Origin: Magnetospirillum sp. WYHS-4
GTDB lineage: Bacteria; Pseudomonadota; Alphaproteobacteria; Rhodospirillales; GLO-3
Assembly: GCA_039908345.1 (NCBI GenBank)
Contig: JAMOBD010000002.1
Span: 1 to 64,000 of the forward strand
Length of the DNA stretch: 64,000 nucleotides
Direction: 5' to 3'
The translations under genes and the position numbers were made by a program. The notes beneath the pieces were generated by a model that searched no databases, was not told the DNA's origin, and saw only the letters and a list, made by a program, of their open reading frames with translations. Shown one piece after another: positions 1 through 9,252 of the stretch (positions are counted from its first letter, which is position 1; every line of letters starts with the position of its first letter).

Positions 1-2433
1 GATCGACAGCAGGAACTGGCGGAAGGTGGCGGCGTCCATGGGGCGGCCGAACAGGTAGCCCTGGACGTAATCGCAGCCGTGGGTGCGCAGGAAGGCCAGT
101 TGCTCCAGGGTCTCGACGCCCTCGCCCACCACCTTGAGATCCAGGCTGTGGGCGAGCGCAATCACCGCCGCCGCCAGACGGGCATCGTCGGGATCGGTGG
201 TCACGTCGCTGACGAAGGACTTGTCGATCTTCACCGTATCCAAGGGGAACTTGCGCAGGTAGCTGAGCGAGGAATAGCCGGTGCCGAAATCGTCCACCGA
301 CAGCCCCAGCCCCGCCGCCTCCACCTGATGCAGCCAGTCCACCGACTCCCGGGTGTCGCCCATGATGAGGCGTTCGGTGATCTCGAAGGTCACCGCATCG
401 GGGGGCAGGCCGGATTCCTGCAGGATGGCGACCGTGCGCATCGCGGTCAGACCGCGCTTGACCTGGATACTGGACAGGTTGACCGATAGCTTGAACAGCG
501 GCAGTCCCTCGTCCCGCCAAGCACGCACCTGCTTGAAGGCATCCCGCATGATCCAGTCGCCAATCTCCAGGATCACGCCGGTGTCTTCCGCCACCTGGAT
601 GAAGTCCGCCGGCATGATCAGGCCACGTTCGGGATGGCGCCAGCGCACCAGGGCCTCGGCACCGGACAGCTTCTCGGTCTCCGTGTCGATGATCGGCTGG
701 TAGTGGATTTCGAATTCGTTCCGGTGCAGGGCATGGCGAAGGTCGTGTTCCAGCGTCATGCGGGTCAGCGCCTGCTCGTCCATCTCGGGAGTGAAGAACC
801 GGTATCCGTTGCGCCCCGATTCCTTGGCCTTGTACATGGCCATGTCGGCGTTGCGCAGCATGGTCGCCGGGTCGGGCGCATCATTGGGATAGATGGTTAT
901 GCCGATGCTGGCGCCGATGAAGGCTTCGTTGCCGTCCAACTGGAAGGGCTTGCCGATGCTTTCGACGATCTGTTCGGCCACCACGGCGGCGTCCGACCCA
1001 CGATGGATTTCGCGCAGAATGACGGTGAATTCGTCGCCACCCAGGCGGGCCACGGTATCGGCCTCGCGCACACAGCCCAGCAGGCGTTTGGCCGCCTTCT
1101 CCAACAACATGTCGCCGAAGGCATGGCCCAGGGTGTCGTTGACCACCTTGAAGCGGTCCAGATCGATGAACAGCAGGCCCACCATGGTGCCTTCGCGGCG
1201 CCCGGTGATGACCGCGCGGCTCAAGCGGTCAAGGAACAAAGTACGGTTGGGCAGGCCGGTGAGCGCGTCGTAATTGGCCTGATAGCGGATGCGTTCCTCG
1301 TCCTGCTTGCGCTTGGTGATGTCGCTGAAGACCGCGGCGTATTCCAGGACCTTGCCGTCGCCGTCGCGGATCGCCGTGATCGACAGCCACTCGGGAAAGA
1401 CCTCGCCGGTCTTGCGGCGATTCCAGATCTCGCCCTCCCAGTGGCCGACGTCGTTGATGTGGTGCCACATCTGCCGGTAGAACTCGGCGTCGTGCCGGCC
1501 CGAGCTGAGCATGTTGGGAGTCTTTCCCACCACGTCGTCGGGCATGTAGCCGGTTACGCGGGTGAAGGCCGGGTTCACCGCCTTGATGTTGTTGTGGGCA
1601 TCCGACACCATGATGGCTTCGTTGGTGGTCTGGAAGACCGTCGCAGCCAGGCGCAGGCCTTCTTCCGCCTGCTTGCGCTCGGTGATATCGCGGATGACCA
1701 GTTGCACCGCCGGCCGCCCCTCGAAGACGATGGGGCTACCGCCGACCTCGACCGGGACCATCACGCCATCGTAGCGCTGCAGGGCCTCCTCGCGGTAGGA
1801 GGCCTCGCCAATCGCATCGGGAGGGTCTGTCAGGGGACTGGTGCCATCCACCGCGAAGGCGGACTCGGGATGGATCAAGCCCGCCACGGGCCTTCCCACC
1901 AGATCGTTCGCCTTCGCCGCCGCCAGAAGCCTTACCGCCTGCCGGTTGGCGAAGACGACAATCCCGTCGCGGTGCGCCAGGATGGCGTCGGGGGACAGTT
2001 CGACCAGACCGCGGTAGCGGTCCTCGCTTTCGCGCAACGCCTGCTCGGTGGCCTTGCGCTCGATGGCATAATAGATGGTCCGCCGGATCAGGTTCTCGTC
2101 GCCCTGGCCCTTGACCAGGTAGTCCTGGCAGCCTTCCTGGACGGCGCAGAGGCCCACCTCCTCGTCGTCGAGGCCGGTGAAGATGACGATGGGCAGGCCG
2201 GGCGCCGCCTTGCGCACGGCACGCACCGTGTCCATGCCATGAGAATCGGGCAGAGACAGGTCAAGCAGCACGGCGTCGGTAGGCTTGTCCCGGACATGGT
2301 CCAGCGCCGCCGCCAGGGTCTCCGCCCAGGTCACTTGGAAACCGCCCACGTCCTGCAGCATCACCTGAATCAGGCGCGCGTCGCCGGGATTGTCTTCCAC
2401 CATCAAGAGCCTGATTGCCGGCTTGTGCAGCAT
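1..2433 (-). CDS. REC-PAS-PAS-GGDEF-EAL signalling protein (3' end outside window)
   Basis: Cyclic di-GMP turnover protein reading leftwards off the window start, so the end of the EAL domain is missing. The N-terminus is a receiver ([11 protein letters not shown]; phospho-Asp in VLLDLSLPD; conserved Lys in YLVKGQG). Two PAS/PAC units follow, then a cyclase domain with intact GGDEF ([10 protein letters not shown]) and an RxxD inhibitory site five residues before it (READ). The EAL domain keeps EALVRW and [13 protein letters not shown]. Both halves therefore look catalytically able, but net direction cannot be read from sequence. The start ATG lies 9 bp after the stop of the upstream receiver gene, so the two are probably one operon and a phosphorelay pair. 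Confidence 0.93.
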   Translation of the reverse strand, partial: MLHKPAIRLLMVEDNPGDARLIQVMLQDVGGFQVTWAETLAAALDHVRDKPTDAVLLDLSLPDSHGMDTVRAVRKAAPGLPIVIFTGLDDEEVGLCAVQEGCQDYLVKGQGDENLIRRTIYYAIERKATEQALRESEDRYRGLVELSPDAILAHRDGIVVFANRQAVRLLAAAKANDLVGRPVAGLIHPESAFAVDGTSPLTDPPDAIGEASYREEALQRYDGVMVPVEVGGSPIVFEGRPAVQLVIRDITERKQAEEGLRLAATVFQTTNEAIMVSDAHNNIKAVNPAFTRVTGYMPDDVVGKTPNMLSSGRHDAEFYRQMWHHINDVGHWEGEIWNRRKTGEVFPEWLSITAIRDGDGKVLEYAAVFSDITKRKQDEERIRYQANYDALTGLPNRTLFLDRLSRAVITGRREGTMVGLLFIDLDRFKVVNDTLGHAFGDMLLEKAAKRLLGCVREADTVARLGGDEFTVILREIHRGSDAAVVAEQIVESIGKPFQLDGNEAFIGASIGITIYPNDAPDPATMLRNADMAMYKAKESGRNGYRFFTPEMDEQALTRMTLEHDLRHALHRNEFEIHYQPIIDTETEKLSGAEALVRWRHPERGLIMPADFIQVAEDTGVILEIGDWIMRDAFKQVRAWRDEGLPLFKLSVNLSSIQVKRGLTAMRTVAILQESGLPPDAVTFEITERLIMGDTRESVDWLHQVEAAGLGLSVDDFGTGYSSLSYLRKFPLDTVKIDKSFVSDVTTDPDDARLAAAVIALAHSLDLKVVGEGVETLEQLAFLRTHGCDYVQGYLFGRPMDAATFRQFLLSI

Positions 2434-2442
2434 GGCCGGCCT

Positions 2443-2889
2443 TTACCGGGGCACCACGGTGACGACCCGAAGCCAGAAGGCCCCCAACGTCTCCAGGGCC
2501 TTGGCGAACTGGTCGGCATCGGAAGGCTTGGCAATGTAGGCGTTGGCGTTCTTGAGATAGGTCTCCATCACCGCCGCGTCGGAATCGAGAGTGCCCAGCA
2601 CCACCACCGGCAAGCGGTGGTTCAGGGAGTCGTTCTTGATTTCGGACAATACGTCGCAGCTTTGCGAGCACTCGGGCATGGCAATATCGAGAATCACCAG
2701 ATCGGGGCGCGGACGCCCCTTGAACTCCCCCTCCTGGCGCAGGAAAGCCAAACCGTCGCGCTCGCAATGAACCGTATGGACCGTATGGGGAATGCCGCTC
2801 TTGCCAAGCGCCTCGGCGATCATCCGCGCATTCGCGGGATCGTCTTCGATGACCAGAATTTCGATGGGCCTGCCTTGGCTGCGCAGCAT
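2443..2889 (-). CDS. single-domain response regulator (REC)
   Basis: A 148-aa stand-alone receiver. The acidic pair is in VIEDDPANAR, the phosphoacceptor Asp in VILDIAMPE, and the conserved Lys in AYIAKPSD. There is no output domain, so it probably works by protein contact or as a phosphate sink. It lies directly upstream of the REC-PAS-PAS-GGDEF-EAL gene on the same strand and is likely cotranscribed and functionally paired with it. It is divergent from the molybdopterin oxidoreductase gene, with about 130 bp between them. Confidence 0.88.
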   Translation of the reverse strand: MLRSQGRPIEILVIEDDPANARMIAEALGKSGIPHTVHTVHCERDGLAFLRQEGEFKGRPRPDLVILDIAMPECSQSCDVLSEIKNDSLNHRLPVVVLGTLDSDAAVMETYLKNANAYIAKPSDADQFAKALETLGAFWLRVVTVVPR

Positions 2890-3021
2890 GCCTTGACCAT
2901 CCTTGGAATGCGTCCATCGGTTCTATCGGGTCGCGGCCCCCAAGTCCAGCTTTAGCCCGCCTGCCAGGCATGTTGAAATCCCCCTTCAGGCGTTCTAAGC
3001 CTTGGCGGAAGGAGAAAAGCT

Positions 3022-5097
3022 TTGCCTGCGTCCCGCCGCCCCGATCTGCGCCCGCCCACCGACGGCCTTGTGCGTTGCGTCTGTCCGCACGATTGCGCCG
3101 ACACCTGCGGCGTGCTGGCCCATGTGCGAAGCGGGCGGCTGGTCAAGGTGGAAGGAGACCCCGACCATCCGGTGACGCAGGGGTTCCTTTGCCGCAAGCT
3201 ATCCCCCGCTCCGCAGCGGGTCTACGGCGGCGAGCGCCTCGCCACACCCTTGCGCCGCTGCGGTCCCAAGGGAAGCGGCGAATTCGAGCCGCTTTCCTGG
3301 GAAGCCGCCATCGCCGAGATCGCCGCGCGCTGGAAAGCCATCATCGCCAAGGACGGGCCGCTCGCCATCCTGCCCTTCTTCGGATCGGGCACCGAGGGGC
3401 TGGTGCACGGCGAGATTTCCGGCAAGCGGTTCTTCAACCGCCTGGGAACCCTGCAGCCGATTCGCACCATCTGCACCCGGGCCGGCCGAACCGGCTACAA
3501 ACATACCATGGGCACCAACGTGGGCGCCGACCCGACGGCCCTGGAAGGCATCGATCTGGTCGTCGCCTGGGGCCTGAACGCCGCTTCGACCCATATCCAC
3601 CAGCATCCCTTCTTCCGGCAGGCGGCGCGCCGGGGCGCCCGCTTCGCCGTGGTCAATCCCCTGGCGGTGGCAGGGGCCGAAAAGGCCGACCTGTTCCTGC
3701 GCCCCCGTCCCGGCACCGATGGCGCCCTGGCGCTCGCCATGATGAACGTCATCGTGGCCGAGGGACGCCACGACCAGAACTTCGTTACCCGTTTCACCCA
3801 CGGTTTCGAGGCCTTCCGCGAACGTCTGGCCGACTATCCGCCCGAGAAGGTGGCGACCATTGCGGATATCCCGGCCGAGGAGATCCGCGCCTTCGCCCGT
3901 CTCTACGCCGCCCATCCCCGATCCTTCGTCTTCGTCGGGCCAGGCTGCCAGCGCCACAGCAACGGCGGCATGGCGTTGCGCACCCTGGCCTGCCTGCCGG
4001 CGCTGACCGGGGCGCTGGCCCACAAGGGCGGTGGCCTCTATTTTCCGACCAGCACGGTCTTCCCCGCCGACTTCCACCCCTTGACCGGCGACGAGCTGCG
4101 CCCCAATCCGGCGGCGGGCTACAACATGATCCACCTGGGTCGCATGCTGGAAGACGGCCGCAGCCGCAGCCTCTACGTCTGCATGGGCAATCCGGCGACC
4201 GTTCTCTACGACCAGAATCGGCTGCGCCGGGGCTTGGCCCGCGAGGACCTGTTCACCGTGGTGCACGACATCTACCCGACCGACACGGCGCGCTTCGCCG
4301 ATATCGTGCTGCCTTGCACCACCCAGTTCGAACAGGCCGACCTGCTGTTTTCCTACTACCAGCCGAGCCTGCTGCTCACCCGCCCGGCCATCGCACCGGT
4401 GGGGGAGGCGCGTTCGAACCAAGCGGTGTTCAATGCCCTGGCTGCGGCGATGGACTTCGACGATCCCTGCTTCCGCCAGGACGAATGGGACGCCATCGAG
4501 GAAATCCTCGGCCTGCCCGCCTTCGGTGGCCTGGACCGGGAGGCGCTGCTGGATAAGGGCTGGGCACCGGTGTCCTACGACGACGCGGCGTCCTGTGTCG
4601 CCAAGGGATGGTTCCCGACGGCCAGCGGCAAGGTGGAACTTTGGTCGTCAAGCCTGGAATCCCTCGGCTTGGACCCCCTGCCCCACTGGCGGCCTCCCCA
4701 CGAAAGCCGGGAAGGCTCGCCCGACCTGTTCGCCAGCCATCCCCTGGCCTTCCTGACGCCGTCGGCCCATTCCATCCACAATTCGAGCCAGGGATTCGCG
4801 CCCGGATTCGCGCCGGACGAGAAGGAGCCACGGCTCCATATCCACCCGGCGGACGCCGAACCGCGCGGCATTCGGGACGGCGACCGGGTCAGAGTGTTCA
4901 ACGGACGCGGCGAATGCATCCTCAAGGCCCGGGTTTCCGAATTCACGCGACCGGGCGTAGTGGCCAGTCCCGGCCAATGGTGGGACCGTCTTTACGCCAA
5001 GGGCTCGCCCAACCACACGACATCCGACACGCCGGCCGACATGGGTGGCGGTTCGTCGTTCAATTCCAATCTGGTCGAGGTGGAACGGAACCCTTGA
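3022..5097 (+). CDS. molybdopterin-dependent oxidoreductase, DMSO reductase family
   Basis: A 691-aa catalytic subunit with an N-terminal 4Fe-4S site: Cys21, Cys25 and Cys29 in CPHDCADTC, and Cys57 in QGFLCRK. Molybdopterin oxidoreductase and dinucleotide-binding domains follow. Cys151 (TICTRAGRTGY) is a reasonable but unproven Mo ligand. No twin-arginine leader is seen, so it is probably cytoplasmic, and no partner Fe-S or membrane subunit gene is adjacent. The substrate cannot be told from sequence. The start is TTG, chosen because a GGAAGGAG Shine-Dalgarno sits 7 nt upstream and the Fe-S motif follows immediately. The family resembles generic 'anaerobic dehydrogenase' proteins. Confidence 0.88.
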   Translation: MPASRRPDLRPPTDGLVRCVCPHDCADTCGVLAHVRSGRLVKVEGDPDHPVTQGFLCRKLSPAPQRVYGGERLATPLRRCGPKGSGEFEPLSWEAAIAEIAARWKAIIAKDGPLAILPFFGSGTEGLVHGEISGKRFFNRLGTLQPIRTICTRAGRTGYKHTMGTNVGADPTALEGIDLVVAWGLNAASTHIHQHPFFRQAARRGARFAVVNPLAVAGAEKADLFLRPRPGTDGALALAMMNVIVAEGRHDQNFVTRFTHGFEAFRERLADYPPEKVATIADIPAEEIRAFARLYAAHPRSFVFVGPGCQRHSNGGMALRTLACLPALTGALAHKGGGLYFPTSTVFPADFHPLTGDELRPNPAAGYNMIHLGRMLEDGRSRSLYVCMGNPATVLYDQNRLRRGLAREDLFTVVHDIYPTDTARFADIVLPCTTQFEQADLLFSYYQPSLLLTRPAIAPVGEARSNQAVFNALAAAMDFDDPCFRQDEWDAIEEILGLPAFGGLDREALLDKGWAPVSYDDAASCVAKGWFPTASGKVELWSSSLESLGLDPLPHWRPPHESREGSPDLFASHPLAFLTPSAHSIHNSSQGFAPGFAPDEKEPRLHIHPADAEPRGIRDGDRVRVFNGRGECILKARVSEFTRPGVVASPGQWWDRLYAKGSPNHTTSDTPADMGGGSSFNSNLVEVERNP

Positions 5098-5136
5098 TCT
5101 TCGCCGGGCAAGCGGGTGAGGACGGAGGGGCATGGC

Positions 5137-5232
5137 ATGGCTTTGCGTTTCGTTCCGATCCCGGCCGTCCTGCTGGCCGCACTCGCCTGGGCGGGGAATT
5201 TTCTCGAAGAGAGCGACCGACGGGATATGTAG
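5137..5232 (+). pseudogene. truncated 5' end of an EamA/DMT-type transporter gene
   Basis: A strong GGAGGGG ribosome site precedes an ATG that opens a 31-codon frame starting MALRFVPIPAVLLAALAWAG and then NF. The hydrophobic first helix ending in AWAGNF is typical of the start of EamA-family permeases. After NF the sequence turns into unrelated residues and a stop, exactly where remnant transposase DNA begins. I read it as a transporter gene cut off after its first helix by an IS insertion followed by deletion. With so few residues the family call is tentative. Confidence 0.45.
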
Positions 5233-5254
5233 CAAAGTGTAGAGCGAGGGCTCC

Positions 5255-5397
5255 TGGTGAGCCTGCTTGCCGTTGGCCGCCCAGCCGTCGCGGCGCAACT
5301 GCGCGGCGATCTGCCAATAGCCGCAGGCCCGGTGTGCCAGCGCCAGGCGCTGGATGGTGTCGCGCAGCGCGGTCTCTTCCACCCGTGGCGCCTTCAC
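5255..5397 (-). pseudogene. IS3-family transposase (orfB) fragment
   Basis: On the minus strand about 45 codons read TALRDTIQRLALAHR, ACGYWQIAAQLRRDGW and NGKQAHQ. This matches the HTH_21 region of IS3-type orfB proteins, commonly written YGYRRIxAxLRRxGWxVNxKRV. The catalytic DDE part is absent and the frame runs into unrelated sequence after KQAHQ. Its 5' end abuts and slightly overlaps the hlyD-like stop codon. It is dead and serves only as a marker of past insertion between the oxidoreductase and secretion loci. Confidence 0.55.
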
Positions 5398-6776
5398 CGC
5401 TCGCGGAACGACTCGCTGATCGAGCTATATACCGGCTTCAGCAAATACTGCAGCAGGGTCTTCTTGCCGGTGGTAATGTCGGCCTGAACCGTCATGCCGG
5501 GGAGAACCCGATTGCGTTCGGGGTCGAAGCCGACGTAGTTCCTGTCCAGGGACACTACGCCCCGGTAATAGGGCTGGTTCTTATCCTTCTCGTCGAGAAA
5601 GGTTGAAGCCGAGATATCCTTCAGCTCCCCGGTAATGCCGCCGTAGCGCGCGTAGTCGTAGGTCGTCACCTTGACCTTCACCGGCTGGCCCACCCGTACA
5701 TGGCCGACGTCCCGGGTGGAAATCTTGGCTTCGACGATCAACTCCTTTTCCAAGGGCACGATTTCCAACGCCACGCCGCCCGGCGGAATGACACCGCCGA
5801 CCGTGTGGGTCTTCATGCCCTTGACCACCCCACGCACCGGTGCCCGGACCTCCAGGCGCCGAACCCGGTCGTCGAGCTTGGCGAGGGATTCGTTGACCTG
5901 GGCAAGTTCCGCAGTCACCGTTCCCATTTCGACCATCGCCGTTTCACGCAAGGTCGTATCGAGTTCGAGGAGCTTCTGGGTGGCCTCGTTAAGGGATTCG
6001 AATGCCCGCGACCGCTCGGACTGCAGCTTGGACAACTCGCCCTGCTGGACGTTCAACTCGCGCTTGATGTCGAGGTACAGTACTTTGGTGGTAAGCCCCT
6101 GTTTCAGCAGGCTATCCCGCAGCCGGAATTCCTCCTGCAACAACGACACGCCTTGGCGAAGGGTGGCCTCCCGGTCCCTCAGCAAGGAAATATCGGACTT
6201 TTTCTGTTCGAGTTGCTTCAGCAGGACCTCGCGCCGGTTGTCGCGCGACGCGATCTGGCTTTCGTAGATGGACTGCTGGTCCAGGATCAGGCTGGGATAT
6301 TTCTGAGCTTCCGGAATCTTGGAGAAGTCGGGCTTCACGCCCGCGCCGACCGATCGCAGGCGTTCGGCTTTCAGCCCCAGCCCGATCGCGCGGGCGCGCA
6401 TCTGCTCGTGCTCCGAATAGGCGGCCTGGGGATCCATGCGCAGCATCGGCTGGTCGCGCTCCACCAGATCGCCATCCTGGACGATGATCTCCTTGATTAT
6501 TCCGCCCTCCAGGTGCTGGACGGACTGGATCTGGCCGCTGGGAACAACCTCGCCCTGGGCGACCGCGACTTCCTCGACTTCGGTGATCGCCGCCCATCCC
6601 AGAAAGGCCGCCACCACCGTCGAGATGGTGAGGGTCGCGACCCGGATCAGGCCCGACGACCCGCCTTCCTCCAGCAGCACCGACTGGGCGAGGAACCGGC
6701 TCTGCCGGTCGCCGCGCTTGACGGGGGCAAGTGGCGGCGGCGCATCCACCTTGACGATATCTTGACCCAACGGCAT
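5394..6776 (-). CDS. type I secretion membrane fusion protein (HlyD family)
   Basis: A 460-aa periplasmic adaptor linking an inner-membrane ABC exporter to a TolC-like channel. It has a cytoplasmic N-terminus, one membrane helix at about residues 43-63, a lipoyl half (QSVQHLEGGIIKEI), a long alpha-hairpin rich in Arg, Glu and Leu, and a beta-barrel end. It closes with LLKPVYSSISESFRER, the normal C-terminus of type I secretion adaptors, so it is complete. The ATG overlaps the stop of the upstream ABC gene (ATGA), implying coupled translation. No outer-membrane channel gene is in this operon; the tolC gene at 27.6 kb is a possible partner. Confidence 0.9.
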   Translation of the reverse strand: MPLGQDIVKVDAPPPLAPVKRGDRQSRFLAQSVLLEEGGSSGLIRVATLTISTVVAAFLGWAAITEVEEVAVAQGEVVPSGQIQSVQHLEGGIIKEIIVQDGDLVERDQPMLRMDPQAAYSEHEQMRARAIGLGLKAERLRSVGAGVKPDFSKIPEAQKYPSLILDQQSIYESQIASRDNRREVLLKQLEQKKSDISLLRDREATLRQGVSLLQEEFRLRDSLLKQGLTTKVLYLDIKRELNVQQGELSKLQSERSRAFESLNEATQKLLELDTTLRETAMVEMGTVTAELAQVNESLAKLDDRVRRLEVRAPVRGVVKGMKTHTVGGVIPPGGVALEIVPLEKELIVEAKISTRDVGHVRVGQPVKVKVTTYDYARYGGITGELKDISASTFLDEKDKNQPYYRGVVSLDRNYVGFDPERNRVLPGMTVQADITTGKKTLLQYLLKPVYSSISESFRER

Positions 6777-9055
6777 CACAGGAAATCCTTCGGCATTTGA
6801 GCGCGCACCTCGGCCGCCGGGCCGAAGGCGCGCAGGTGGCCGCCGTCCAACCAGATGATCAAGTCGGCGATCTTCAAGTGGCTGGGACGGTGGGTGACGA
6901 TGAAAGACGTGGTCTGCCCCTTCATTTCCTCCACCCGGCGCATGAAAAGCTTGTCGCTGTCGAAATCGAGGTTGTTGCCGGGCTCGTCGAACAGCATGAC
7001 CGGCGACCGCTTCAGGTAGGCCCGCGCCAAGTTGAGGCGCTGCATGAAGCTGGCGGGCATCTGGGATTGCCCGGTGTCGCCGATGCGCACTTCGAACCCG
7101 CTGCGCTTCCACTTCCCGGAGCCTTGCTCCATGGCCAGGATGTCCTGCAGAACGCCCGCCTGATCCGCCGCCCAATGCAGATCGGCATCGGTGGCGGTGG
7201 GTACCGCCAATCGCATGTTCTGGGCGATAGTACCATAGAAGAACTGGGGAACCTGCGGAGCATAGGCCAATGTATAGCGCAACTCGATGGGGTCCATCTG
7301 GCGGATGTCCATGTCGTCCAGGCGAATTCCGCCCGCCTGGGCACCATACATTCCGATCAGAAGCTTGAGGATGGTCGACTTACCCGAGCCGTTGCCGCCC
7401 ACGACGCAGACCACTTGACCGGGTTCCACATCGAAGCTGACGCCAACCAGCGCCGGATCGCTTTCCGGCGAGTAGCGAAGGGACACGCGGCTGAAGGTCA
7501 CCCGCCCCCGGATGCGGCGTACCGGGCGCACTTCGGCGCCCGTTTGGCGTTCCGCTTTCAGGTTCATCAGGTTATTGATCTGGTTGATACTGGATCGCAC
7601 CTGGGTCAGCCGGGTCAAGGTAAGGAACCCGGTCTGTAGCGGGGCCAGGACCCGCCAGACCAGCATCATCGATGCCACCAGCCCGCCCATGGTCATGCTG
7701 GCATCGAAAACCTTGAAGACACCGTAGGCTACCGTCGAGGTTCCGGCACTGATCATCAGGACATGGGAAATGGTGTTGTTGATGGCCGATATCTCGGCGG
7801 TACGGTAGCCGGCAAGGGACGCCTTGGCCGATAGGTCGCGGTAGCGCGCCAACCAGATCCGCTCGGCCCCGCAGTACTTGATCGCGCGCATGCTGTTCAG
7901 GGCCTCGATCGAGAACTCCTGCTTGCGCGATCCATAGCGCGCCCCTTTCGACACGGCTTGGCGCACGAACGGTGCCATGACCGCGCCGCAGATCACGAAC
8001 AACACCACCATGATCACCGGCACCACGGCGACGGACCCGCCCAGCGAGGCGATCACCGCGATGAAGATGATGACGAAGGGAGCTTCGAAGAACACCAACG
8101 CCATGGGCCCGGTGAAGAATTCGCGCACGTTTTCGAAATCCTTGATGCGCGCCACCTGGGCGCCGATGGCGGCGCGTTCGGTGAAGGCGGGCGGCAGGAA
8201 GAGTATCTTCTGGAACACCGAGCTGCCGACCAATGTATCGAGCCGGGCCCCGACGAAGGCCAGTATCTTGGCCCGCAAGCCCCGCAACACCATGTCGCAG
8301 GCGATGGCGATGCCGACACCGATGGAAAGGTAGGCCAGCGTTCCCATGGAACCGGTGGCGATCACCTTGTCGTAAACGGCCATGATGAACAACGGCGTCA
8401 CCAGAGCCAGGAGATTCAGGATGAAGGTCAGGCCGAACGCTTGGTATACCAATGGGACGAAGCGGTCGGTGACGCTTTTGAACCATCCGGTTCGTGTCTG
8501 GTGGACGAGGTCCTCCTCGTCGATGCGGGTGAAGAAGTAGGCCGTGCCCGGCAGCGAACGGCGGGGCACCACATCGAACTGCGCCTTTCCTCCATCGAAG
8601 ACCCGAATCCCGTCCTTCTCCAGTCCCAGCAGCACCAAGGCCTCGCCGTCACGGGGCAGGAACAGGCACGGCATGTTGCGCGGGTCGATCCGCCCCAGGG
8701 AGATGTCGAGGGGCCGGCTCTCGAAATGCAGATGGGCGAGGATGTTTCGAAAGGAGGTGATATCCAGTGAGTCGATGAAATGCGGCACGGACTCGGCCAC
8801 GTGGCGCGGATCACCCCGCCAATTCAACGCTTCCAGCAGCGGCGCAACGCAAGCCGCCAGATCGGTGGCGACCTTGAGATGCGACAGCCCAACCGCAACC
8901 CGGCCACCGGTCGCCACCGCAGGCGTCGGCGGAAGTGGCGACGCCGCGGCGGGCAGAGGCGCCGAACCGCCAAGCCCCTGACCGTAAGACGGCTGGGCGC
9001 CGCCGGACTGTGGCGCCGCTTCGTCGGCCTCGATCTTGGACAAGAGCGACGACAT
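6776..9055 (-). CDS. ABC exporter subunit with C39-like N-terminal domain
   Basis: A 759-aa type I secretion ABC permease/ATPase. Residues 1-50 are Pro/Ala/Gly-rich and disordered. About 57-180 resembles the peptidase-dead C39-like domain of RTX exporters and lacks a catalytic Cys-His pair. The membrane domain (about 200-480) and ATPase follow. Walker A is GGNGSGKST (553-561), Walker B VMLFDE (686-691), and the H-loop His is at 722. The signature segment is SQMPASFMQR instead of LSGGQ, so ATP hydrolysis at the composite site may be altered. The gene starts 5 bp after a 63-aa ORF and overlaps the adaptor gene downstream. It probably pairs with the second ABC subunit upstream as a heterodimer. 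Confidence 0.9.
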   Translation of the reverse strand: MSSLLSKIEADEAAPQSGGAQPSYGQGLGGSAPLPAAASPLPPTPAVATGGRVAVGLSHLKVATDLAACVAPLLEALNWRGDPRHVAESVPHFIDSLDITSFRNILAHLHFESRPLDISLGRIDPRNMPCLFLPRDGEALVLLGLEKDGIRVFDGGKAQFDVVPRRSLPGTAYFFTRIDEEDLVHQTRTGWFKSVTDRFVPLVYQAFGLTFILNLLALVTPLFIMAVYDKVIATGSMGTLAYLSIGVGIAIACDMVLRGLRAKILAFVGARLDTLVGSSVFQKILFLPPAFTERAAIGAQVARIKDFENVREFFTGPMALVFFEAPFVIIFIAVIASLGGSVAVVPVIMVVLFVICGAVMAPFVRQAVSKGARYGSRKQEFSIEALNSMRAIKYCGAERIWLARYRDLSAKASLAGYRTAEISAINNTISHVLMISAGTSTVAYGVFKVFDASMTMGGLVASMMLVWRVLAPLQTGFLTLTRLTQVRSSINQINNLMNLKAERQTGAEVRPVRRIRGRVTFSRVSLRYSPESDPALVGVSFDVEPGQVVCVVGGNGSGKSTILKLLIGMYGAQAGGIRLDDMDIRQMDPIELRYTLAYAPQVPQFFYGTIAQNMRLAVPTATDADLHWAADQAGVLQDILAMEQGSGKWKRSGFEVRIGDTGQSQMPASFMQRLNLARAYLKRSPVMLFDEPGNNLDFDSDKLFMRRVEEMKGQTTSFIVTHRPSHLKIADLIIWLDGGHLRAFGPAAEVRAQMPKDFL

Positions 9056-9060
9056 GCCCC

Positions 9061-9252
9061 CTACCCTTTTCTCGACTCGCCGCCACCCATGGGGAAGCGC
9101 GGCTTCTTCAGTCTATCGGGCAGCATGACGACCCGGCCGGCCGCCATGATTCCACCGATTTCGGCGGCGGCCGCGGCCGGCAGGTCGCCACCGCTCCCGC
9201 CTGCACCGGCCGGAATGTCGATGGCCTCGATCTTCAACAGATCCATTCTCAT
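9061..9252 (-). CDS. 63-aa protein coupled between the two ABC genes, function unknown
   Basis: A small ORF whose ATG overlaps the stop of the upstream ABC gene (ATGA) and whose stop lies 5 bp before the next ABC gene. This spacing argues strongly that it is translated. The first half is Ala/Gly-rich (IPAGAGGSGGDLPAAAAAE) and the second half basic (LPDRLKKPRFP). There is no signal peptide, membrane helix or Cys. I do not recognise the family. It could be an exporter accessory piece, a secreted peptide or a linker subunit; position favours an exporter role, but nothing in the residues proves it. Confidence 0.62.
   Translation of the reverse strand: MRMDLLKIEAIDIPAGAGGSGGDLPAAAAAEIGGIMAAGRVVMLPDRLKKPRFPMGGGESRKG

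Noticed and set aside
634-2955. A 773-codon open frame on the plus strand opposite the GGDEF-EAL gene
   Set aside because: It is the antisense shadow of the REC-PAS-PAS-GGDEF-EAL reading frame, which shows intact catalytic motifs. The plus frame has no recognisable domain and is held open by GC-rich codon bias.
9249-9252. Frameshift joining the two ABC genes and the 63-aa ORF into one protein
   Set aside because: The ATGA overlaps are normal translational coupling; each ABC part is complete with its own membrane and ATPase domains.
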